From positions 1-7,930 of the forward strand of contig JANPEK010000066.1 of assembly GCA_031422915.1 (NCBI GenBank): 7,930 nt of DNA. Direction: 5' to 3'. How positions within the stretch are numbered: position 1 is the stretch's first letter; each line of letters starts with the position of its first letter. The position numbers were made by a program, and so were the translations under genes. The notes below the pieces were generated by a model, which had not been told where the DNA came from, did not search any database, and worked only from the letters and a program-made list of their open reading frames with translations. Origin of the DNA: JANMEX01 sp031422915. GTDB taxonomy: Bacteria > Pseudomonadota > Alphaproteobacteria > Rhizobiales > Rhizobiaceae. Of the stretch, positions 1-5,453 are shown in pieces.

Positions 1-334
1 TGACATCAAACGGCACGAACACCTTGCCCTCCTCGTTCTTTTCGTCGATGCCCCATTCGATCAGCACCATTACATCATCATGCACACGCCGCACGTCGCG
101 GCCAAGCGCGCGCGTCAGGCCACGAATGCTTGACGGGCCGATCTTTTGCAATTGTTCGATGAGTTCCCAGCGCTTGAGTTTGAAGATCGTGAAGACTTGA
201 GAGACGCTGCTGAATATAATCTTCGTCACAGGTTGTTTCGCAACGCCAGCTGTCCAAGCCTCCTTGAAATCCTTGCGCATTTCTTGCAGTACGGACTTGG
301 TGTCGCTGCGAACCTCGATAACTGCTTGCGTCAT
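1..334 (-). CDS. TumA-like antitoxin, winged-HTH DNA-binding protein (3' end outside window)
   Basis: Partial gene: 111 codons are visible, with no stop before the left edge. It starts MTQAVIEVRS at the ATG at 334-332, which overlaps the stop of the upstream toxin gene in an ATGA, so it is probably translationally coupled to it. Residues about 55-97 (KRWELIEQLQKIGPSSIRGL, then TRALGRDVRRVHDDVMVLIE, then WGI) read as a winged helix-turn-helix. Residues 67-90 would hold the turn and recognition helix, followed by a likely wing near VFVPFD. This matches the general shape of the small HTH antitoxins paired with TumE toxins, often named HVO_A0114-family DNA-binding proteins. Expected role, from the family and context: binds and neutralises the toxin and represses the shared promoter. 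The C-terminus cannot be judged. Confidence 0.78.
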   Translation of the reverse strand, partial: MTQAVIEVRSDTKSVLQEMRKDFKEAWTAGVAKQPVTKIIFSSVSQVFTIFKLKRWELIEQLQKIGPSSIRGLTRALGRDVRRVHDDVMVLIEWGIDEKNEEGKVFVPFDV

Positions 335-615
335 TTGTCCAGCCTCCGTTCAATTTCGCCGAAAAAGTCGTTCAGCAGATCGTCCACATTTGTGAATTGG
401 TAAAGGAACTCTTGGCCATCGAGATGGCAACGGTCGACTTTGCCACGCTCATTGTCAAAGCTTACAATTCTTGTGCCGTCCCGGCCAAAATACAGACGGT
501 ATTTATATTGGTGGTGGCTACCCATTACCGGCTGTGGAAGTTCCCAGATGACATACTCGACTGTGCCGCCGTCCGGCAAAGTGAACTTCCTGCGCTGAAT
601 CAGCCTTGCTTTCAT
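331..615 (-). CDS. TumE-family toxin (DUF6516-like)
   Basis: A 94-residue basic protein. The family pattern is clear. It has an N-terminal start near MKARLIQRRK, then DGGTVEYVIWELPQPVMGSH (15-34), then YKYRLYF (37-43) and the signature segment FDNERGKVDRCH (53-64). A hydrophobic and acidic C-terminal helix follows, with FTNVDDLLNDFF at 74-85. These match TumE toxins, reported as growth-inhibiting and thought to act on RNA; the activity here is inferred from the family. Length is normal and the frame is intact, so the toxin is probably functional. The gene comes first in the operon, with the antitoxin second, as in many tumE-tumA pairs. No clear Shine-Dalgarno precedes the ATG at 615-613, and a 13-base palindrome lies 7 bases upstream, which suggests weak, tightly repressed expression. 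Confidence 0.82.
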   Translation of the reverse strand: MKARLIQRRKFTLPDGGTVEYVIWELPQPVMGSHHQYKYRLYFGRDGTRIVSFDNERGKVDRCHLDGQEFLYQFTNVDDLLNDFFGEIERRLDK

Positions 616-622
616 GTTGACA

Positions 623-662
623 TTGATGACATCAACTTAAAACGTTGTCAATCATGACAACG
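623..662 (-). promoter_or_regulatory. Two inverted repeats upstream of the toxin-antitoxin operon, probable operator
   Basis: Two perfect inverted repeats lie side by side just upstream of the toxin start. The first is TTGATG-A-CATCAA (623-635). The second is CGTTGTCA-ATCA-TGACAACG (643-650 with 655-662). A TTGACA hexamer, a consensus -35 on the minus strand, falls inside the second repeat (651-646). The -10 is not convincing: 17 bases downstream reads CATCAA. The natural reading is an operator at which the HTH antitoxin, alone or with the toxin, represses its own operon. That is inference from position and symmetry. Confidence 0.55.
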
Positions 663-737
663 CTCCCCGCACATTGCCGCCTCTGCCGTTCTCCGCTACA
701 CCTTTCGTGGGGCGCGCTTCGCGCGGAGACTTTGCTC

Positions 738-1721
738 ATGTGGGACTTTTCGATTTCCAAGACGCTCGGCATCATGATGAATACGATGCCGTTCATCCTG
801 TTCCGGATGCTCGTGTTTTTCGGCATCACCATTGCCTATATTCTCGCGACCGGCAGCGGCGGGGCGATCGGTTATGGTGTCGGGCGCGTGTCATCTGATC
901 CGGATGCGCAAGGGACATTTGCTGTCTGGGGTGCGGTGATCGGGTTCGGGCTGGTGTCGGTCGTGGTCTACTGGATTCGCGAATATGTGCTTTACATCGT
1001 CAAGGCCGGGCATATCGCCGTGATGGTGGAATTGCTGCAGGGCAAGGACCTGCCGATGGGCCGCAGCCAGATTGACCATGCGAAAGCGGTTGTCACTGAG
1101 CGTTTCGTCGAAACAAATGTGCTGTTTGCGGTCGATCAGCTGGTCAAGGGCGTCATCGGCGCAATCACCGGATTGATCGGCGGCGTGGCCAATTTTCTGC
1201 CGATTCCCGGGCTGAGTACACTCGTCAGCTTTCTCAATACGATCATCCGCATGTCGCTGACGTTTGTTGATGAGATCGTGCTCGGCTATGCAATCAAGAC
1301 CGGCAGCACCAATCCGTGGGCGAGTGCGCGCACCGGGGTTATCCTTTATGCGCAGAACGGCAAGACGATGGTGAAGAATGCCATCTGGCTGTCTGTGTTC
1401 ATGTGGATCGTCTCGATTGCTGTGTTTCTGCTGTTCCTCGCTCCGGCGGCGGGCTTGCTTTACTATTTCCCCGGACAGGCGGGCGGCTGGGGCTTTGTGA
1501 TTGCCATCGTGTTCGCATGGTCGTTCAAGGCGGCACTGCTGGAGCCATTTGCCATTGCAGCGCTGATGGATGTCTATTTCCGCGTCATCGAAGGCCAGCA
1601 GCCTAACGCCGAATGGGAGCAGCGGCTCAACGAAACGTCCAGCAAATTTAGCGAGCTTGGCCAGAAAGCCTATGACTGGGTCCGTGGCCGCCCGGCGGGA
1701 ATGCCAACTGGAAACCAGTAG
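738..1721 (+). CDS. Polytopic inner-membrane protein of unknown function
   Basis: A 327-residue protein beginning MWDFSISKTL. The start at 738 is chosen because GGAG (725-728) stands 9 bases before it. An upstream in-frame TTG at 645 would add 31 residues unlike a membrane-protein start and would overlap the operator of the neighbouring module. Hydrophobic stretches suggest membrane segments near residues 18-37, 62-85, 135-157, 213-241 and 250-275. The stretch KGVIGAITGLIGGVANFLPI at 137-156 is rich in glycine and could be a re-entrant loop. The C-terminal 45 residues are soluble and polar, with an amphipathic helix around NAEWEQRLNETSSKFSELGQ. I do not recognise a named family with certainty; it resembles conserved membrane proteins of Hyphomicrobiales. 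The reading frame is intact, and 89 bases separate it from the next gene. Confidence 0.85.
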   Translation: MWDFSISKTLGIMMNTMPFILFRMLVFFGITIAYILATGSGGAIGYGVGRVSSDPDAQGTFAVWGAVIGFGLVSVVVYWIREYVLYIVKAGHIAVMVELLQGKDLPMGRSQIDHAKAVVTERFVETNVLFAVDQLVKGVIGAITGLIGGVANFLPIPGLSTLVSFLNTIIRMSLTFVDEIVLGYAIKTGSTNPWASARTGVILYAQNGKTMVKNAIWLSVFMWIVSIAVFLLFLAPAAGLLYYFPGQAGGWGFVIAIVFAWSFKAALLEPFAIAALMDVYFRVIEGQQPNAEWEQRLNETSSKFSELGQKAYDWVRGRPAGMPTGNQ

Positions 1722-1810
1722 TATTTGGACCGGGATATAACACCAGCGCAGAAACGAGAATGGGGCGGGTTGTCAGGCCGGAGGCGTCACGCAAAGGTCA
1801 TTTCCGCGTT

Positions 1811-2659
1811 ATGCCAAGTTTGTGGCATCAGCTTTCCATGCGCACATGTTCGCTTATCGTCGCAATAATGCTGGTTTTGGTCCCCGTCCACACTGCAGCG
1901 CAATCGCGTCTGCCCGATGGCGGAACTGCGGTTTATGCCAGCGGGAGTTTGCGAAAGGCTTGGTATGGCGATCCAACCGATCGGTATGATCATGCCGTGT
2001 TGGGCGATGAAATCGAGGGCGGAGCGCTTTATGCCGAAAGCAGCGATGGAAAACTTCTGAGGCATGTTCTCGAACCACGTCAAGTTTTTGAAGACATCAC
2101 GCCGCGACTGCACTATTTGAATGGTGACGGAACGGCTGAAGTTGTGACAATTTTGACTTCACTGGATGAGGGTGCGTCGCTGGCGGTGTTTGGTGTCAAA
2201 AACCGCGGTTTGAGCCTGATTGCCAGCACGCGCTTCATTGGGCTGACACATCGCTGGCTGAACATTGCAGGCTTGGCGGACTACGATGGCGATGGAAAAA
2301 CCGACGTCGCACTGGTGCTCACACCGCATCTGGGTGGGGCATTGCAGTTTTGGACACTGGAAGGTTCCAAGCTCGTTCTCAAGGGATCGCTCGACGGCTT
2401 TTCCAATCACGAGATTCGTACACGCGCTTTGTCGATGAGCGCGACAGTTGACGTGAACGGGGATGGCCAAGCCGAAATTCTGGTTCCTGCGGCCGGTCGC
2501 CGTTCTTTGCGTCTGGTGGGTTTTGTCGACGGTATTTTCCGTGACATCAAACAATTCCCGCTGAACGATAGAATGTCAGGCAACCTTCAGGCGGTTGGCA
2601 GTTCGATATTCAAAGTGCGGCTTGTTGGCGGCAAGGTGCAAACTATCTCTTTGAATTGA
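1811..2659 (+). CDS. Secreted VCBS/FG-GAP repeat-like protein
   Basis: About 282 residues from the ATG at 1811, beginning MPSLWHQLSM. In-frame ATGs at 1760 and 1838 are alternatives, and none has a strong Shine-Dalgarno. Residues 12-30 form a hydrophobic signal-peptide core (SLIVAIMLVLVPVHTAA), so the protein is probably exported to the periplasm. Two calcium-loop motifs of the type found in FG-GAP/VCBS propeller blades are visible: DYDGDGKTD (157-165) and DVNGDGQAE (214-222). A third, degenerate one is LNGDGTAE (103-110). Their spacing of about 50-57 residues fits successive blades of a small beta-propeller. Ligand and function are unknown. The gene lies 60 bases upstream of the deacetylase gene on the same strand. 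The coding sequence is complete, with stop TGA at 2657-2659. Confidence 0.82.
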   Translation: MPSLWHQLSMRTCSLIVAIMLVLVPVHTAAQSRLPDGGTAVYASGSLRKAWYGDPTDRYDHAVLGDEIEGGALYAESSDGKLLRHVLEPRQVFEDITPRLHYLNGDGTAEVVTILTSLDEGASLAVFGVKNRGLSLIASTRFIGLTHRWLNIAGLADYDGDGKTDVALVLTPHLGGALQFWTLEGSKLVLKGSLDGFSNHEIRTRALSMSATVDVNGDGQAEILVPAAGRRSLRLVGFVDGIFRDIKQFPLNDRMSGNLQAVGSSIFKVRLVGGKVQTISLN

Positions 2660-2686
2660 TGATGTGCAAATCCTTATTTGCCGGGT

Positions 2687-2713
2687 GGAACCAGCCTCCA
2701 AGAGTGCTAGTTT
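2687..2713 (+). promoter_or_regulatory. Candidate EcfG/RpoE2-type stress promoter before the deacetylase gene
   Basis: GGAACC (2687-2692) is followed by GTTT at 2710-2713. This gives GGAAC-N19-TT, which fits the pattern described for the alphaproteobacterial general stress sigma factor EcfG/RpoE2 (GGAAC, 18-19 bases, TT). A transcript would start about 6-8 bases further on, essentially at the ATG at 2720, so the message would be leaderless. That fits the absence of a good Shine-Dalgarno before 2720. Short motifs like this occur by chance, so the call is tentative. Confidence 0.35.
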
Positions 2714-2719
2714 CAACCC

Positions 2720-3649
2720 ATGACAACACACCTCTACACCCACCCCATCTTCCTCGAACATCTCACCCCGCCCGGCCATCCCGAACGGCCCGACCGCTTG
2801 CGGGCGCTGGAGCAGGCGCTTTCGGGTGAGGCGTTCAACGCATTGATCCGCCTCGACGCGCCGCGCGGCAATGAGGAACACATCATGCTCGCCCATCCGG
2901 AAGAGCATATGGCGTTCGTTGCCTCTGCCATTCCCGAAACCGGGATGCGGCGGATTGACGAGGATACTGTGGCCAGTCCGCAGACGTTTGAGGCGGTGAT
3001 GCATGCCATTGGCGCGGTGACGGCGGCGGTGGATGCGGTATTTCGCGGCGAGGCGGACAATGCATTTATTGCGTCGCGTCCGCCCGGCCATCATGCCGAG
3101 CATGACCGGGCGATGGGGTTTTGCTTCTTTAATCATATTGCGATTGCTGCGCGCTATGCACAGCAAAAATATGGCGCGGAGCGGGTGGCGATTGTTGATT
3201 GGGATGTGCACCATGGCAACGGGACGCAAAATATCTTCTGGTCCGACAGGTCCGTGCTCTACGCCTCGACACACCAGTTTCCGCTCTATCCCGGAACCGG
3301 TGCTCTTGATGAAACAGGCGTGAAAAACAACATTGTCAACGCTCCAATGGTGCCCGAAAGTGGCTCGAAAACCTTTCGAAATGCGCTCGAATCGCGCGTG
3401 TTGCCCGCGCTTGAGAACTTCAAGCCGGACCTCGTTTTGATCTCCGCCGGTTTTGATGCTCACACGCGCGATCCGCTGGCGGATATAAATTTGACCGAAG
3501 ATGACTTTGACTGGGCAACGGGCAGGCTGATGGACATTGCCGGACGGCATGCGTCAAACAGGCTCGTCTCGCTGCTCGAAGGCGGCTATGATCTGCAAGG
3601 ATTGAGTCTTTCGGCGGCAGCGCATGTTGCCCGGCTGATGCGAGGATGA
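2720..3649 (+). CDS. Histone deacetylase family protein (zinc-dependent deacylase, class II-like)
   Basis: A complete 309-residue single-domain arginase/deacetylase-fold enzyme of usual length for bacterial members. The active-site signature is all present. It includes RPPGHHAEHD with the tandem histidines H124-H125, and DWDVHHGNGTQ with D160 and the zinc ligands D162 and H164. It also includes SAGFDAH with zinc ligand D246, and LEGGYDL with the catalytic tyrosine Y290. Bacterial relatives remove acyl groups from small amines such as acetylpolyamines, or from protein lysines. The substrate here cannot be read from the sequence. The N-terminus (HPIFLEHLTPPGHPERPDRL) matches the family start, supporting the ATG at 2720. 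Only 3 bases separate its stop from xseB, so the two are almost certainly co-transcribed. Confidence 0.93.
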   Translation: MTTHLYTHPIFLEHLTPPGHPERPDRLRALEQALSGEAFNALIRLDAPRGNEEHIMLAHPEEHMAFVASAIPETGMRRIDEDTVASPQTFEAVMHAIGAVTAAVDAVFRGEADNAFIASRPPGHHAEHDRAMGFCFFNHIAIAARYAQQKYGAERVAIVDWDVHHGNGTQNIFWSDRSVLYASTHQFPLYPGTGALDETGVKNNIVNAPMVPESGSKTFRNALESRVLPALENFKPDLVLISAGFDAHTRDPLADINLTEDDFDWATGRLMDIAGRHASNRLVSLLEGGYDLQGLSLSAAAHVARLMRG

Positions 3650-3652
3650 ATA

Positions 3653-3913
3653 ATGGCAGATGATGTGAACGCCAATATCAAGAACACTGATATCTTGACG
3701 ATGAGTTTCGAGACTGCTCTCAAGGAGCTGGAGAGTATCGTCGGCAATCTCGAGCGCGGCGATGTCGAGCTTGAGCAGTCGATCAAGATATACGAGCGCG
3801 GCGAGGCGTTGAAAAACCATTGCAGCGCGCTGTTGAAGGCGGCTGAGGACAAGGTTGAGAAGATCAGGCTCAGCCGGGATGGCAAGCCGGTGGGCGTCGA
3901 GCCGCTGGATTGA
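3653..3913 (+). CDS. xseB: Exodeoxyribonuclease VII small subunit
   Basis: An 86-residue protein with the XseB signature. It has SFETALKELESIVGNLERGD (18-37), followed by VELEQSIKIYERGEALKNHC (38-57) and a second helix with AAEDKVEKIRL (63-73). Family members form a helical hairpin; several copies bind the large subunit XseA to make the enzyme that degrades single-stranded DNA to short oligonucleotides. GAGG (3642-3645) lies 7 bases before the ATG and inside the end of the deacetylase gene, so translation is probably coupled. In many relatives dxs comes next on the same strand; here the operon ends. XseA is not in the window. Confidence 0.95.
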   Translation: MADDVNANIKNTDILTMSFETALKELESIVGNLERGDVELEQSIKIYERGEALKNHCSALLKAAEDKVEKIRLSRDGKPVGVEPLD

Positions 3914-3993
3914 GGCTTGCGTAGATATGCGCTCTTCTTGTTGAGCCACGCATTCATTTTGTGTAGTTTGTCGTATCGTCAGCATTGCGGCAT

Positions 3994-4024
3994 AAAAAAA
4001 GCCGGTTGGGTTACAACCGGCTTT
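3994..4024 (-). terminator. Intrinsic terminator, minus strand (end of the microprotein gene)
   Basis: A perfect 11-base-pair stem, AAAGCCGGTTG (3998-4008) with CAACCGGCTTT (4014-4024), closes a 5-base loop. On the minus strand it is followed by a run of seven T (complement of the A tract at 3994-4000), the classical form. It lies 46 bases beyond the stop of the small gene at 4071. On the plus strand the T run is only three long, but the hairpin may also end the xseB transcript, whose stop is 84 bases away. It therefore probably serves two converging transcripts. Confidence 0.85.
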
Positions 4025-4070
4025 CCGAGAATTCATTTCCGGATACCTCATCCGGGACCGGGGTTTGGCC

Positions 4071-4157
4071 TCAAGAAACCAGCCCCAACACAATTGCGCT
4101 GACAAATGCGAACGCTGCGCAGAACATCACAACGTTGAGAGATTTTGTTAAATCCAT
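4071..4157 (-). CDS. 28-residue single-helix membrane microprotein
   Basis: A short gene too small for standard length cut-offs. It has ATG at 4157-4155 and stop TGA at 4073-4071. The start has an unusually strong ribosome binding site, AAAGGAGG (complement of 4165-4172), 7 bases upstream. The product starts MDLTKSLNVV and continues with hydrophobic residues almost to the end (MFCAAFAFVSAIVLGLVS at 11-28). Residues 7-27 would form one transmembrane helix, with a short N-terminal tail (D2, K5) and no cytoplasmic domain. It ends cleanly before a strong minus-strand terminator. Start signal, hydrophobic pattern and terminator together support a real gene. I do not recognise the protein. Small proteins of this form often bind and tune larger membrane complexes, which is only a guess here. 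Confidence 0.75.
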   Translation of the reverse strand: MDLTKSLNVVMFCAAFAFVSAIVLGLVS

Positions 4158-4186
4158 CGGTGCGCCTCCTTTGTCGATGCCGCCTA

Positions 4187-4214
4187 AAGATATGCTTTTG
4201 GTGCGGAGACGCAA
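4187..4214 (-). promoter_or_regulatory. Possible promoter of the microprotein gene
   Basis: On the minus strand TTGCGT (4214-4209) and TATCTT (4192-4187) are separated by 16 bases. The -35 is preceded by C, giving CTTGCG, similar to the CTTGAC-type -35 common in alphaproteobacteria. Transcription would begin near 4180, leaving a leader of about 23 bases that just contains the strong Shine-Dalgarno. The motif match is moderate only. Confidence 0.35.
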
Positions 4215-4397
4215 GGGCATTCCATGCTGCATTGCGGCGAAAATGTGGAAAACCGTTCTCGCCAGTTGATCTATCTACTTGTAATTGCTTATCAATTTCT
4301 GAAATTCATTATTTATTAAAAATGGTTAAACCGCGATTTGGCGTTGTGCTTTCATGGCGACTTACGACAAGGGCTCAACGCGAAAAATATAGCACAA
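4215..4397. other. AT-rich intergenic stretch without a recognised gene
   Basis: This 183-base gap between the transporter gene and the microprotein promoter is clearly richer in A and T than its surroundings, especially 4281-4330. It holds a 13-base palindrome, AATTTC-T-GAAATT (4294-4306), and a TATATT element on the minus strand near 4387-4392. No convincing terminator hairpin is seen for the transporter gene, so its transcript may read through towards the microprotein. I see no supported coding frame. An unrecognised small RNA or regulator site is possible but not shown. Confidence 0.4.
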
Positions 4398-5327
4398 TCA
4401 AGCCTGTCGGGGCGAATTTGAGATCGCGCCGCGGTTGAGAACAAACAGGCCCGCTCCGATCATGGCCATGCCGAGCAATTGGTTGAGCGCCAGCTTTTCG
4501 CCAAGAAAAAGCGCGCCGAGCACCACGGCACTTACGGGGACAATGAGTGTGACGAGGGAAACGACTGTGGCCCCGGCGGCAGCGAGGATGCGAAAAAAGA
4601 GTGTGTAGGCAAACGCTGTCGAGGCCAGCGCCAGAGCCATTACCGCCAACCATGCGCCGGAGCTCCACAATTGCGGCGATGGTGCGCCATGGACGATCAG
4701 TGCGACCGGCAGCATCAGGAGTGTTGATGCGGTCAACTGACCGGTTGCGGTGACAAGCGGCGGTACTTTGCGGAAGCGCTTGCCGTAAATTGACGCGAAT
4801 GCATAGGAAGAGGCCGCCGCGATGACTGCCAATTGCGCCCAGAGCGGAGCGCCCAGCTTTTCAAAGACAGAAGGGCCGACAATGATCGTTGCGCCGGCGA
4901 TGCCCATGACAGTGCCGATGATTTTGGCAGGTGTCGCCTTTTCGTCCCGCGTGAGCAGATTGGCCGCAATGACAGTCAGGAATGGCGTGGTGGCATTGAG
5001 AATGGAGGCGAGGCCTGCGCCGAGAACGGTTTGGCCGGCAAAGATCAGCGAAAAAGGGATGGCATTGTTGAGAAGGCCAAGGCCGAAGAAGGGCAGAAAC
5101 GGAGACTGGCGGAAGGATGACCACTTGCCTGTGGCCGCCAGATACAGATGCAGCGCGAGCGCCGCGATGCTGACGCGGAAGAACACCAGCCAGAGCGGCG
5201 GAATTTCCTTCACTGCAATGCGGGCGAAGAAGAATGAACCACCCCACAGCACGCCGAGAAGCATGAGCATCAGCCAGACTTTCAGGGGAATGGATGCCGA
5301 CGATTGTGTCTGGTCGCTGATTGTCAT
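4398..5327 (-). CDS. EamA/DMT-family transporter (10 transmembrane segments)
   Basis: About 309 residues from the ATG at 5327, beginning MTISDQTQSS. Longer starts at 5372 and 5402 are in frame but would add a polar tail not typical of the family. There are two EamA repeats. The first runs from about residue 18 (LGVLWGGSFFFARIAVKEIP at 24-43, NNAIPFSLIFAG at 87-98) to 151. The second runs from about 163 to 298 (STAFAYTLFFRIL at 236-248, TLIVPVSAVVLGALFLGEKL at 260-279). These are hallmarks of the drug/metabolite transporter superfamily in the inner membrane, whose members export amino acids, other metabolites or drugs. The substrate cannot be predicted. It is divergent from the PLP decarboxylase gene, with 126 bases between starts; a metabolic link is possible but unproven. 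Confidence 0.9.
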   Translation of the reverse strand: MTISDQTQSSASIPLKVWLMLMLLGVLWGGSFFFARIAVKEIPPLWLVFFRVSIAALALHLYLAATGKWSSFRQSPFLPFFGLGLLNNAIPFSLIFAGQTVLGAGLASILNATTPFLTVIAANLLTRDEKATPAKIIGTVMGIAGATIIVGPSVFEKLGAPLWAQLAVIAAASSYAFASIYGKRFRKVPPLVTATGQLTASTLLMLPVALIVHGAPSPQLWSSGAWLAVMALALASTAFAYTLFFRILAAAGATVVSLVTLIVPVSAVVLGALFLGEKLALNQLLGMAMIGAGLFVLNRGAISNSPRQA

Positions 5328-5373
5328 GCTGTTGTGTCCAAAGCTACGCGAAGGTGCGTTGTGCGGGGGCATA

Positions 5374-5397
5374 CCACCACCCGATTCATGGTGGATA
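5374..5397. promoter_or_regulatory. Inverted repeat in the divergent transporter/decarboxylase spacer
   Basis: CCACCA (5374-5379) and TGGTGG (5389-5394) form a perfect 6-base inverted repeat with a 9-base spacer. It overlaps a possible minus-strand -10, TATCCA (5397-5392), whose partner TTGTCC (5419-5414) is 16 bases upstream. If that promoter is real, the repeat is placed to block transcription of the transporter gene. The individual motifs are weak, so this is a suggestion only. The repeat also lies within the reading frame of the longer transporter starts. Confidence 0.3.
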
Positions 5398-5453
5398 GGC
5401 ACTTTTCGTCATCGGACAAGCTTGCTAGCGTGAAATATAACTCAGGAGTCGGC

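Noticed and set aside
645..737. Upstream TTG start for the membrane protein gene
   Set aside because: It would begin inside the inverted repeat of the toxin-antitoxin operon and add 31 residues unlike a membrane-protein N-terminus; the ATG at 738 has a proper ribosome binding site.
2576..3550. Long open frame on the minus strand (324 codons) opposite the deacetylase gene
   Set aside because: It lies antisense to a gene with complete catalytic motifs. Its translation is rich in Arg, His and Cys with no recognisable domain, as expected of a shadow frame in GC-biased coding DNA.
4039..4055. Second small hairpin, CCGGAT with ATCCGG, between the microprotein stop and the terminator
   Set aside because: The stem is only 6 bases with no T run; it may form but gives no independent evidence of a terminator or riboswitch.
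4145..4438. Plus-strand open frame of 97 codons across the AT-rich intergenic region
   Set aside because: No Shine-Dalgarno, no family resemblance, and it runs through both the promoter of the microprotein gene and the end of the transporter gene.
5413..5441. Possible plus-strand promoter CGGACA - 17 bases - TATAAC for the decarboxylase
   Set aside because: Transcription would start inside the Shine-Dalgarno sequence, so this cannot be the main promoter for a gene that uses it.
5304..5453. Fifty-codon N-terminal extension of the decarboxylase
   Set aside because: It would overlap the start of the divergent transporter gene. The ATG at 5454 has AGGAG at the right distance and gives the usual family N-terminus.
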